Shown: positions 1-5,336 of the stretch, one piece after another
Layout of the letters: the number at the start of each line of letters is the position of its first letter
How positions within the stretch are numbered: the stretch's first letter is position 1
Assembly (NCBI GenBank): GCA_027344745.1
Contig: DAHWIS010000012.1
Span: 1 to 6,352, forward strand
Reading direction: 5' to 3'
DNA from: Microcaldota archaeon
GTDB taxonomy: Archaea; Micrarchaeota; Micrarchaeia; Micrarchaeales; Micrarchaeaceae
DNA length: 6,352 bases
Program-made: the position numbers and the translations under genes
The notes under the pieces: model-generated
The model's database searches: none
What the model saw: the letters and a program-made list of their open reading frames with translations, nothing else
Told to the model about the DNA's origin: nothing

Positions 1-320
1 AGATTCATATTTGTACTTGTACCTGCACCAGCTTGGAATACATCCACAACGAATTGATCGTATAGCTTTCCCGAGATGATTTCGTCGCACGCTTTTATGA
101 TAGGCAGAGCGATTTTGTTTTCGAGTTTTCCTGCTTTCATATTGGCTATGGCTGCAACCTTCTTCAAGATTGCATATGCAATTATGAAAGACTGTTGAAT
201 ATTAACCCCAGATATTGGAAAGTTCTCTTTAGCTCGTTCGGTCTCTGAGCCGTAATATGCATAATACGGTATCTTCACGCTCCCAAGAACATCCTTTTCA
301 ATTCTATATCTTGAATCCAT
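1..320 (-). CDS. Fumarase/aspartase superfamily lyase, probable aspartate ammonia-lyase (N-terminal part, runs off left edge)
   Basis: The gene starts at ATG 320-318 and stays open for 106 codons to the window edge; the rest lies outside. Family members are usually about 450-480 residues. These enzymes add or remove a group across the double bond of fumarate: aspartase releases fumarate and ammonia from aspartate, fumarase interconverts malate and fumarate. The N-terminus shows the expected pattern: an IEKDVLGSVKIP-like opening, then AYYGSETERA (residues 21-30, with the conserved Thr27) and ENFPISG (32-38). Near the edge lies DQFVVDVFQAGAGTSTNMN (88-106). In that substrate-binding region, GAGTS with a preceding DQF-VDV is the aspartase form; fumarases usually have TGSGT. 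I therefore lean to aspartase, but the decisive C-terminal signature loop is not visible and fumarase remains possible. A GGTG motif (326-329) lies 5 bases before the ATG. The gene is divergent from the sdh operon, whose product forms fumarate. Confidence 0.85.
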   Translation of the reverse strand, partial: MDSRYRIEKDVLGSVKIPYYAYYGSETERAKENFPISGVNIQQSFIIAYAILKKVAAIANMKAGKLENKIALPIIKACDEIISGKLYDQFVVDVFQAGAGTSTNMN

Positions 321-343
321 CTCAACACCAAACCCTACATAAC

Positions 344-351
344 TTTTTATA
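344..351 (-). promoter_or_regulatory. TATA-box candidate for the leftward lyase gene
   Basis: On the minus strand this reads TATAAAAA, preceded by an A-rich stretch that could serve as a BRE. Its centre is about 27 bases upstream of the lyase ATG at 320. Archaeal transcription usually starts about 25 bases after the TATA box, so the mRNA would begin at or within a few bases of the start codon (leaderless or nearly so), and the GGTG at 326-329 might then not be transcribed. The plus strand of the same element reads TTTTTATA and could also serve sdhA, with a leader of about 45 bases. Confidence 0.5.
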
Positions 352-382
352 CTTTAATTCATTATCTCATTTGTCAAATCAA

Positions 383-390
383 GATAAAAA
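383..390 (+). promoter_or_regulatory. Weak TATA-box candidate for the sdh operon
   Basis: GATAAAAA lies 32 bases before the sdhA ATG at 423, which would put the transcription start near 408-415 and give a very short leader. The match to the archaeal TATA consensus is only moderate. The A/T-rich element at 344-351 is an alternative with a longer leader. The 102-base gap between the divergent lyase and sdh genes must hold both promoters; no clear inverted repeat for a regulator was seen in it. Confidence 0.3.
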
Positions 391-422
391 GGTATTCCTT
401 AATAACTTTTAGGGGCACTTCA

Positions 423-2150
423 ATGGTTCAGGACTATGATAGAGTAAAGACAGACGTTTTGATAATAGGCGCAGGTGGCGCTGGGATGCGCGCCGCCATC
501 TCTGCAAGCGAAAATAACGCATCTGTAACCGTGGTCTCCAAATCCCTGCTTGGAAAAGCACATACAGTTATGGCGGAAGGAGGCATAGCCGCATCGGTAG
601 GTAACGTCGACACCAAGGATAATTGGATGGTGCATTTCTCCGATACCATAGTAGAAGGGGTGTATCTTGCAAACTGGAGGATGGCCGAGATACTTGCTAC
701 CGAAGCGCCCGACAGGGTATACGAGCTTGAGAAGTTCGGTGCGCTTTTTGATAGAACGCCAGAAGGCAAGATAATGCAAAGAGCATTCGGGGGCCACACC
801 TATAGAAGACTTTGCCATGTTGGGGACAAGACAGGGCTCGAATTGATACGCACGCTGGAAGACCAAACCCTGCATACGAACATAACAGTATTCGATGAGG
901 TTTATATTACCAAAATATTTTCGGATAGGAATGGGGTTTATGGCGCCATAGGGATGCGCTTCAGAACGGGAAGATTCGTTGTTTTCGACGTTAAATCAAT
1001 ATTGATAGCTACAGGTGGCGCAGGTAGAGTGTATAAAACGACATCGAATTCATGGGAATCGACCGGCGATGGCCTAGGACTGGCCTATAACGCCGGCGCT
1101 AAGCTTATGGATATGGAAATGATACAGTTCCATCCTACCGGGATGGTCTATCCGCCCGGAGTCAAAGGTCTTCTGGTAACCGAAGGAGTCAGGGGAGAAG
1201 GGGGCATATTGCTTAACAGCAAGGGAGAACGATTCATGAAGATATATTCCCCTAAAAGGATGGAGTTGGACGCAAGAGACGTAGTTGCAAGATCGATATA
1301 TTATGAGATACAAAAAGGCAATGGAACAGAACATGGCGGAGTATACTTGGATATAAGCCATAAGGGTGCAGATTTCATAAAACGGAAACTCCCGGGCATG
1401 TATTCCCAGTTCATGGATTTCGCAGGAGTAGACATAACAAAGCAGAGGATGGAGGTTGCACCTACCGTACACTATCAAATGGGGGGCATAAAAGTAGATC
1501 CGGAGACCTGCAGGACAAACGTAGGCGGTTTATTTGCTGCCGGCGAAGTTGCTTCTGGACTGCATGGCGCAAATAGGCTCGGAGGTAATTCATTGGCTGA
1601 CATATTAGTATTCGGCAAACGAGCTGGAGAAGCGATTTCAAAATATATCAAAACGGCTAAGGAAAGCTTCGTAAGCGAAACTGATATCTCGGACGAGATG
1701 GCAAGGATATCCGGATGCATCGATGATGCGGATAAGGGCACAAATCCGTATTTGCTTGTAGAAAAACTTAGAGATACAATGCAAAAGAATGTGGGGATAA
1801 TCAAAAACGAAAACGATTTGAATAAAGCGCTCAAAGACATAGAATCCCTTAAGCGCGAATGCAATAATGTTGCAGTGCGTGGCGGAATGAGGTATAATCA
1901 GGGACTTCTCACATTCTTGGAGCTGGGAAACATGCTTATTGCCGGCGAAGCTATAGTGAGGAGCGCATTGTTAAGGAAAGAAAGCAGGGGGGCGCATACA
2001 CGCAGCGATTATCCTAAAAAGAGCAAAGAATGGCTGAAGAACATAGTTATAGAAAAGAGTAACGGCGGCAACATGACTTTAGATACCATCCCCGTACCTG
2101 CAATGCCAGATAGGTTAAAAAGGTTAGTCAAAGAGGAGGTGTATGAATGA
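423..2150 (+). CDS. sdhA: Succinate dehydrogenase/fumarate reductase flavoprotein subunit
   Basis: This catalytic subunit of complex II oxidises succinate to fumarate on covalently bound FAD and passes electrons to SdhB on the cytoplasmic face. At 575 residues it has normal family length. The N-terminal dinucleotide-binding motif GAGGAG is at 16-21. KAHTVMAEGG (45-54) contains His47, which aligns with the histidine that carries FAD covalently in the E. coli enzyme. Active-site elements are present: QFHPTG (235-240, His237), TEGVRGEGG (253-261), DARDVVAR (283-290, Arg290), PTVHYQMGG (347-355, His350), and the FAD-contacting HGANRLGGNSL (381-391). The C-terminal domain has the usual RGGMRYNQGLLTFLELGNM region. 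These features favour SdhA/FrdA over L-aspartate oxidase, as does the sdhB neighbour. Sequence alone cannot give the in vivo direction. The gene starts an operon; no strong Shine-Dalgarno lies before the ATG, only AGGGG nine bases upstream. Its stop overlaps the sdhB start in an ATGA motif. Confidence 0.97.
   Translation: MVQDYDRVKTDVLIIGAGGAGMRAAISASENNASVTVVSKSLLGKAHTVMAEGGIAASVGNVDTKDNWMVHFSDTIVEGVYLANWRMAEILATEAPDRVYELEKFGALFDRTPEGKIMQRAFGGHTYRRLCHVGDKTGLELIRTLEDQTLHTNITVFDEVYITKIFSDRNGVYGAIGMRFRTGRFVVFDVKSILIATGGAGRVYKTTSNSWESTGDGLGLAYNAGAKLMDMEMIQFHPTGMVYPPGVKGLLVTEGVRGEGGILLNSKGERFMKIYSPKRMELDARDVVARSIYYEIQKGNGTEHGGVYLDISHKGADFIKRKLPGMYSQFMDFAGVDITKQRMEVAPTVHYQMGGIKVDPETCRTNVGGLFAAGEVASGLHGANRLGGNSLADILVFGKRAGEAISKYIKTAKESFVSETDISDEMARISGCIDDADKGTNPYLLVEKLRDTMQKNVGIIKNENDLNKALKDIESLKRECNNVAVRGGMRYNQGLLTFLELGNMLIAGEAIVRSALLRKESRGAHTRSDYPKKSKEWLKNIVIEKSNGGNMTLDTIPVPAMPDRLKRLVKEEVYE
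2135..2141 (+). promoter_or_regulatory. Strong ribosome binding site for sdhB inside the end of sdhA
   Basis: GGAGGTG is a near-perfect complement to the 3' end of archaeal 16S rRNA and sits 5 bases before the sdhB ATG at 2147. Another ATG at 2143 is out of frame with sdhB, so this site together with the ATGA overlap fixes the sdhB start. The motif encodes part of the SdhA C-terminus, indicating translational coupling. Confidence 0.8.
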
Positions 2151-2887
2151 TAGATAGTAAAAAGTTTATAATCAGCATATATAGGAACGACCCGTCAACC
2201 GGCGAAAAGGGTTTTTATCAGGACTTTGAAGTGCCGTTGGAAGAAGGCATGGTAGTGCTTGATGCAGTGCGCTATGTAGAACAGAACTTGGATACCACAT
2301 TAGCAGTAAGATGGAACTGCAAGGCAGCTAGATGCGGATCGTGCGCTGCCGAGATAAACAATATGCCTGCGTTGATGTGCAAAACGAGAATAGACAAACT
2401 CGAGGGCGGCGTAAAAGTCGGACCCATGAGAGCATTTCCTTTGGTTAAGGATTTGGTCACAGACGTGTCCGAAAATTTTGAAATAGAAAGGAAAATACCA
2501 GCATTCAAGCCAAAGCAGGGTTTATCTGAACCGTGGCATATTGAGCAGATGGACGTGCAGCGTTCGCAGGAATTCAGGAGATGCATAGAATGCTTTTTAT
2601 GCCAGGACGTCTGCCATGTAATCAGAGAGCACAAGAAACCGTATTTCGGACCAAGGCATATGATCAAAACCGCATCGTTAGATATGCACCCGCTTGATTC
2701 GGCGGATAGATCCGGCTTTTTGAACAATGAGGGAGGGTTGGGCTATTGCAATATTACAAAATGCTGCCAGGAGACATGTCCGGAACATATAGCGATAACG
2801 GATAATGCAATCGTACAGGAGAAGGAAAGGGCAGTGGATGATTCGTATGATCCGCTGATGTGGTTGGCAAAAAGGCTTAAAAAGTGA
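2147..2887 (+). CDS. sdhB: Succinate dehydrogenase/fumarate reductase iron-sulfur subunit
   Basis: The protein carries electrons from SdhA's FAD to the membrane anchor through three clusters. All ligands are visible in its 246 residues. The N-terminal plant-ferredoxin-like domain has Cys58, Cys63, Cys66 and Cys78 for [2Fe-2S]. The C-terminal domain has CIECFLCQDVC at 146-156 and CNITKCCQETCP at 201-212. By family rule, Cys146, Cys149, Cys152 and Cys211 hold [4Fe-4S], and Cys156, Cys201 and Cys207 hold [3Fe-4S]. Cys206 is an extra neighbour of a ligand. This is the normal SdhB arrangement, not the four-Cys variant of some fumarate reductase-like enzymes. The N-terminal half up to about residue 115 forms the ferredoxin domain; the rest is the helical domain. 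No signal peptide is seen, consistent with a cytoplasmic location. The gene is coupled to sdhA by a 4-base overlap and is followed by sdhC after 4 bases. Confidence 0.97.
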   Translation: MIDSKKFIISIYRNDPSTGEKGFYQDFEVPLEEGMVVLDAVRYVEQNLDTTLAVRWNCKAARCGSCAAEINNMPALMCKTRIDKLEGGVKVGPMRAFPLVKDLVTDVSENFEIERKIPAFKPKQGLSEPWHIEQMDVQRSQEFRRCIECFLCQDVCHVIREHKKPYFGPRHMIKTASLDMHPLDSADRSGFLNNEGGLGYCNITKCCQETCPEHIAITDNAIVQEKERAVDDSYDPLMWLAKRLKK

Positions 2888-2891
2888 CTTT

Positions 2892-3596
2892 ATGGATTTT
2901 AGACGCATCGTACCAGGTGAATTCCTTGAACCCAACTGGAGACTCTGGTCGTTCATATTCCTTATAGCATTCACTATATTTGCAATGATGGCATTCCCGG
3001 TAAAAGAGTTCAAGGGTCTGATAGATCCGTTCTATTCCCCTACGGTCCTTGTACTGCCTTTTGTAGGGCTTTTTAGGTTGACTTGTTATGCTTACAGAAA
3101 GGATTACCATAGGCACATATTCAAGCATCCGGTTGCATGCGCTACAAATGCAAGGGAAGACGGCACCACTAGAGGTTATAGTGGAGAGACCGGATTCTTC
3201 AGGATAGAGAATCTGCACAGGTACTTCATGTATTTCTCGGTATTGATCTTGCCGTTCTTCTTCTACGATTTTTATATTGCGGTATCATATTCGGGGGTAT
3301 TTAATATGACATTAGGCAGTCTTTTGCTTCTTGCAAATGCCATCGTAGTTACTGTCTGGGTATTCTCTTGCCATGCGGTAAGGCATCTGACCGGTGGCAG
3401 GGTGGATTGTTATGGATGCGAGCTCGCAGGCAAATCGAGAAATAGGTTCTTCAGATTTCAATCATATTTCAACGCGCATCATGAAGCACTGGCGTGGGCC
3501 AGCCTGATATTGTTTATAAGCGTAGATCTTTACCTTAGGGCACTCTCTGCCGGCCTGCGATTCAACTTTACGCTTGTGTCATTGGTGGTATCATGA
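2892..3596 (+). CDS. sdhC: Succinate dehydrogenase membrane anchor, Sdh1-like (five predicted helices)
   Basis: This 234-residue integral membrane protein follows sdhB after 4 bases and should anchor the SdhAB dimer and reduce quinone. Hydrophobic segments lie near residues 18-35, 50-64, 112-133, 141-160 and 199-217. The pattern is unlike the small three-helix SdhC/SdhD pair. It matches what I recall of the actinobacterial Sdh1 anchors: RLTCYAYRK (62-70), HPVACA (79-84), NLHRYF (107-112), a SCHAVRHLTGGR block (159-170), and a late ALAWASL (199-205). Candidate metal or haem ligands are Cys65, Cys83, His109, Cys160, His161, His165, Cys173, Cys176, His196 and His197. A mycobacterial Sdh1 structure was reported with a membrane-embedded Rieske-type cluster in this subunit; whether the same holds here is inference. 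A weak GTGA (2884-2887) precedes the ATG by 4 bases. The stop overlaps the next gene by ATGA. Confidence 0.85.
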   Translation: MDFRRIVPGEFLEPNWRLWSFIFLIAFTIFAMMAFPVKEFKGLIDPFYSPTVLVLPFVGLFRLTCYAYRKDYHRHIFKHPVACATNAREDGTTRGYSGETGFFRIENLHRYFMYFSVLILPFFFYDFYIAVSYSGVFNMTLGSLLLLANAIVVTVWVFSCHAVRHLTGGRVDCYGCELAGKSRNRFFRFQSYFNAHHEALAWASLILFISVDLYLRALSAGLRFNFTLVSLVVS

Positions 3597-3760
3597 GAGG
3601 ATTAATGCCGTCGAAATACAGGTATCCGCTTTTCTTCTTAGGTATTATGCTGATAGATGCGTCTGGCTTCCTTTATAAATATCTGCACACTACACTTTTA
3701 CAGACAGAAATATTAGTCGCAATAGGATTTTTTATGTTTTTGATATCCATAGTATTATAG
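3593..3760 (+). CDS. Small two-helix membrane protein at the end of the sdh operon
   Basis: A 55-residue protein begins at ATG 3593, overlapping the sdhC stop as ATGA. GGTGG (3584-3588) lies 4 bases before the start. An ATG at codon 5 (3605), preceded by GAGAGG, is an alternative. Residues 12-27 and 40-55 are hydrophobic enough for two membrane helices, joined by a short segment containing a Lys, a His and a Glu (Lys29, His32, Glu39). The N-terminus is basic (Arg2, Lys8, Arg10), which suggests a cytoplasmic N-terminus, with both ends inside if both helices cross the membrane. I recognise no family. Position and coupling suggest an accessory subunit of the succinate dehydrogenase, comparable to SdhD or to the small extra subunits of other complex II enzymes; this is inference. 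T runs at 3728-3733 and 3737-3741, inside the last codons, may help end the operon's transcription. The short length keeps confidence moderate. Confidence 0.65.
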   Translation: MRGLMPSKYRYPLFFLGIMLIDASGFLYKYLHTTLLQTEILVAIGFFMFLISIVL

Positions 3761-3791
3761 GCCATGCCCGATTAGCCAATTGGTCATTGAA

Positions 3792-3892
3792 TGGACTTCG
3801 CGGGATTTTCATGCGCCCTTTTTATAGGGCGGATTTTGAACCCGCAACCTCCTGCATGCCATGCAGGCGCGCTACCGTTGCGCCAGAAGCCC
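3792..3892 (-). tRNA. tRNA-Ala(GGC) with a T-loop intron
   Basis: A full cloverleaf is formed by 3892-3835 joined to 3805-3792 (72 bases, no encoded CCA). The acceptor stem GGGCTTC pairs with GAAGTCC and keeps the G3:U70 wobble recognised by alanyl-tRNA synthetase. The D stem is GCGC/GCGC with loop AACGGTA. The anticodon stem is CCTGC/GCAGG around loop ATGGCAT, giving anticodon GGC, which reads GCC and GCU alanine codons. The variable loop is AGGTT. The T stem GCGGG/CCCGC closes only when 29 bases are removed, giving a normal seven-base loop TTCAAAT. The discriminator base is A73. No intron lies at the usual 37/38 site. The gene lies downstream of the Sm-like protein gene with its own TATA-like element, and its 3' end faces the end of the sdh operon 31 bases away. 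Confidence 0.95.
3806..3834 (-). other. 29-base bulge-helix-bulge tRNA intron between positions 59 and 60
   Basis: The precursor folds into the substrate of archaeal tRNA splicing endonuclease. The outer helix is the T stem GCGGG/CCCGC. The central four-base helix is TTCA/TGAA. Three-base bulges AAA (5' strand) and AAT (3' strand) lie on opposite sides of it. An inner hairpin pairs CGCCC with GGGCG around the loop TATAAAAA. Cutting after the second base of each bulge removes exactly 29 bases and restores the seven-base T loop. The site is non-canonical: most archaeal tRNA introns sit at 37/38 in the anticodon loop. The central helix and bulges fit the strict form of the motif, with one C-C mismatch and a T-A pair between bulge and inner stem. 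Confidence 0.92.
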
Positions 3893-3917
3893 AAAGGATA
3901 AGTGTCATTTGAATGCC

Positions 3918-3926
3918 CTTTTATTA
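3918..3926 (-). promoter_or_regulatory. TATA-like element of the tRNA-Ala gene
   Basis: On the minus strand this reads TAATAAAAG. It begins 34 bases before the first base of the mature tRNA, which would place the transcription start a few bases upstream of the tRNA 5' end, as is usual for archaeal tRNA genes processed by RNase P. The tRNA may also be read through from the Sm-like gene 90 bases upstream. Confidence 0.55.
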
Positions 3927-3982
3927 GAATTGCAGACATATCAACTGCATATCCCAATAGCAAACCCATAAAGACCCATTTT

Positions 3983-4219
3983 TCATACAGGAGATACAAA
4001 TATTATATTGCCCCCTCGTAGCAATATTGTCCCGAGCTTGGCTTTTATCTCGCCGTCGCTGTTGAGCTCTTCTGCACTCTCCAATACTATGTTCATATGT
4101 GCATCGAAAGATGTCACTTTTCCGCGTATGCTTACATTGTTCTTCAACCTTATTAGAACATGTTGCCCTATTACCTTATTCAGCAGGTCAAAAGGTCTCT
4201 CCTGTCTATCTTGCGCCAT
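3983..4219 (-). CDS. Sm-like archaeal RNA-binding protein (SmAP/Lsm)
   Basis: The 78-residue product has the length and layout of archaeal Sm proteins, which form seven-membered rings that bind U-rich RNA and act in RNA processing and turnover. The Sm1 region spans about residues 11-52, with IRLKNNVSIRGKV followed by SFDAHMNIVLESAEE; the loop residues Asp39, His41, Met42 and Asn43 are in place. The Sm2 motif is LGTILLRGGNIIFVSP (62-77). In this motif most archaeal homologues have RGDN, where Asp contacts the base; here it is RGGN (Gly70), a notable substitution in an RNA-binding loop. I chose ATG 4219 because GGTG at 4227-4230 precedes it by 7 bases and the protein then starts like its relatives. 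An in-frame TTG at 4237 would add six residues with no support. The gene has its own promoter just after rpoA2. Confidence 0.94.
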   Translation of the reverse strand: MAQDRQERPFDLLNKVIGQHVLIRLKNNVSIRGKVTSFDAHMNIVLESAEELNSDGEIKAKLGTILLRGGNIIFVSPV

Positions 4220-4260
4220 TCTTATACACCAAAACAAATTTGTAAATCAAATTAACCCAT

Positions 4261-4270
4261 TATATATAAA
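4261..4270 (-). promoter_or_regulatory. Strong archaeal TATA box for the Sm-like gene
   Basis: On the minus strand the sequence is TTTATATATA, close to the archaeal TATA consensus, and it begins directly after the rpoA2 stop codon. The predicted transcription start near 4240 would give a leader of about 20 bases carrying the GGTG ribosome binding site at 4227-4230. This separates expression of the Sm-like gene from the polymerase genes, although read-through from rpoA2 is possible because no clear terminator lies between them. Confidence 0.7.
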
Positions 4271-5323
4271 TCACTTTTCGGTATTTACCTTTTTAAGGTC
4301 TTCTTTTTTAATTGCAAGCTTTATCCTGCCTGTGCCTACGTTTATCTGCTTGCCTATAAGTATATTCTCGGATACCCCTTTAAGCGGGTCGCGCTCGCCG
4401 AAAACGCTTGCATTCACGAAGTGTTTGACCGTCTCCTCGTACGAAGCCCTGGCGAATACCGATGCCTTGTTGCCAGCTATGCCATGACGCCCCGCACTTT
4501 TTATATTGCCCCCATAGGTCATCGCATCTGCAAGCAGCCCTATATGCCTAAACCCTACAGACACGTTTTCCTCGTCCATAGTTTTTTTAAGCTCGTTTGC
4601 GATCATGTTCCTTGCGGCTTCTATGCCGTAAACTTTTAGCACGTCGAACATATCGTTGCTGTAGAGGTGCTCTTTATCCACGCCTTCCACTTCAAGTGCG
4701 CCTGCCATATTGCTGCCGCTTGTGACTATATAAAACTCACCGTTGCCATTGTTATCATCCTGCTGTACGGTGGCCTTTTTTATGCCTTGCAGGCCCTTTA
4801 TCGCGAAATTGCGCATGTTGACGAACATAGTCCTTGCGGATTTCATCTCTTTTTTGCTCTTGTATTTTATTTTAAGCGAATGGCCCTCCTGCTCTGTATC
4901 TATATTTTCGAACTTTGCCTGAAGTTTTCCGGATATAAATTTTAGCGTTAGATCTGACTGCGCCAATTTTTCCTTATCGAATTCCAGCAACATTGTAACA
5001 TTCTTGAGGTCTTCCGTAAAGCTTTCCAAAAGGGATTTTACCAGAACTTCCTCAAACTGTGCCTTCACCTGCTTGGCCTTCTCGTAGTTTTTTGCGTATC
5101 CTTTCTCAAGCCTTATAGTCATCAGGGGAGATTGCTGCTTTTTTCGTGCATCGACGAGCTCCAATATCCTAGGAAGTCCGGTGACTACTGACGACGCTAT
5201 GCCTGCGCTGTGGAAAGTCCTCAGTACCATCTGTGTAGAAGGTTCCCCAAAGGAATGCGCAGCCACCGCACCAACCGCTTCGCCGTATACTACATTGAAT
5301 TTTTTTTCGTTTTTAACATTCAT
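4271..5323 (-). CDS. rpoA2: DNA-directed RNA polymerase subunit A'' (RpoA2)
   Basis: This is the C-terminal part of the largest RNA polymerase subunit, which archaea encode separately from A'. The 350 residues are somewhat shorter than the usual 380-400, mainly at the N-terminus: the trigger-loop region starts by residue 14 (GEAVG). Trigger-loop residues run GEPSTQMVLRTFHSAG (26-41), with the catalytic-side His38 and Gln31 retained. The next segment (IASSVVTGLPR) is one residue shorter than the usual form ending in NVTLGLPR. The middle (about 75-200) is poorly conserved. The C-terminal core is clear: GRHGIAGNKASVFARASYEETVKH (278-301), LKGVSENILIGKQINVGTG (314-332). I chose ATG 5323 because GAGGTG (5331-5336) precedes it by 7 bases. 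An in-frame ATG at 5338 would overlap the rpoA1 stop as ATGA and add five residues (MRCII). The usual archaeal followers, rpl30e, nusA and rps12, are absent here. Confidence 0.95.
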   Translation of the reverse strand: MNVKNEKKFNVVYGEAVGAVAAHSFGEPSTQMVLRTFHSAGIASSVVTGLPRILELVDARKKQQSPLMTIRLEKGYAKNYEKAKQVKAQFEEVLVKSLLESFTEDLKNVTMLLEFDKEKLAQSDLTLKFISGKLQAKFENIDTEQEGHSLKIKYKSKKEMKSARTMFVNMRNFAIKGLQGIKKATVQQDDNNGNGEFYIVTSGSNMAGALEVEGVDKEHLYSNDMFDVLKVYGIEAARNMIANELKKTMDEENVSVGFRHIGLLADAMTYGGNIKSAGRHGIAGNKASVFARASYEETVKHFVNASVFGERDPLKGVSENILIGKQINVGTGRIKLAIKKEDLKKVNTEK

Positions 5324-5330
5324 GATTATG

Positions 5331-5336
5331 CACCTC
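5331..5336 (-). promoter_or_regulatory. Ribosome binding site that decides the rpoA2 start
   Basis: GAGGTG on the minus strand lies 7 bases before ATG 5323, a normal archaeal distance. It overlaps the ATGA junction at 5335-5338, so the ATG at 5338 would sit just upstream of this site and have no evident site of its own. This supports a coupled start at 5323 inside the end of rpoA1. Confidence 0.65.

Noticed and set aside
434..799. Long antisense open frames opposite sdhA (also near 1074-1864)
   Set aside because: They are opposite a gene with all family motifs intact, have no ribosome sites and resemble no known protein; they are shadow frames.
3728..3741. T runs as the terminator of the sdh operon
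   Set aside because: Oligo-T tracts can end archaeal transcripts, but these lie inside the final codons of the 55-residue frame; too weak to list as a feature.
3776..3783. Palindrome CCAATTGG between the sdh operon and the tRNA gene
   Set aside because: It has no loop and no T tract, so it is not a convincing terminator, and eight bases can arise by chance.
3806..3840. Direct repeat AAAATCC flanking the tRNA insert, which could suggest a mobile-element target duplication
   Set aside because: The insert is only 29 bases and is fully explained by bulge-helix-bulge pairing with correct cut sites.
3784..3999. Open frame of 71 codons on the minus strand with a hydrophobic stretch near its start
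   Set aside because: It starts at a TTG inside the end of the Sm-like gene, has no ribosome site, and runs through the whole tRNA gene including its intron.
4008..4487. Plus-strand frames opposite the Sm-like and RNA polymerase genes, including 5555-5905 and 6134-6334
   Set aside because: The minus-strand genes are unambiguous; the plus-strand frames are byproducts of their codon use.
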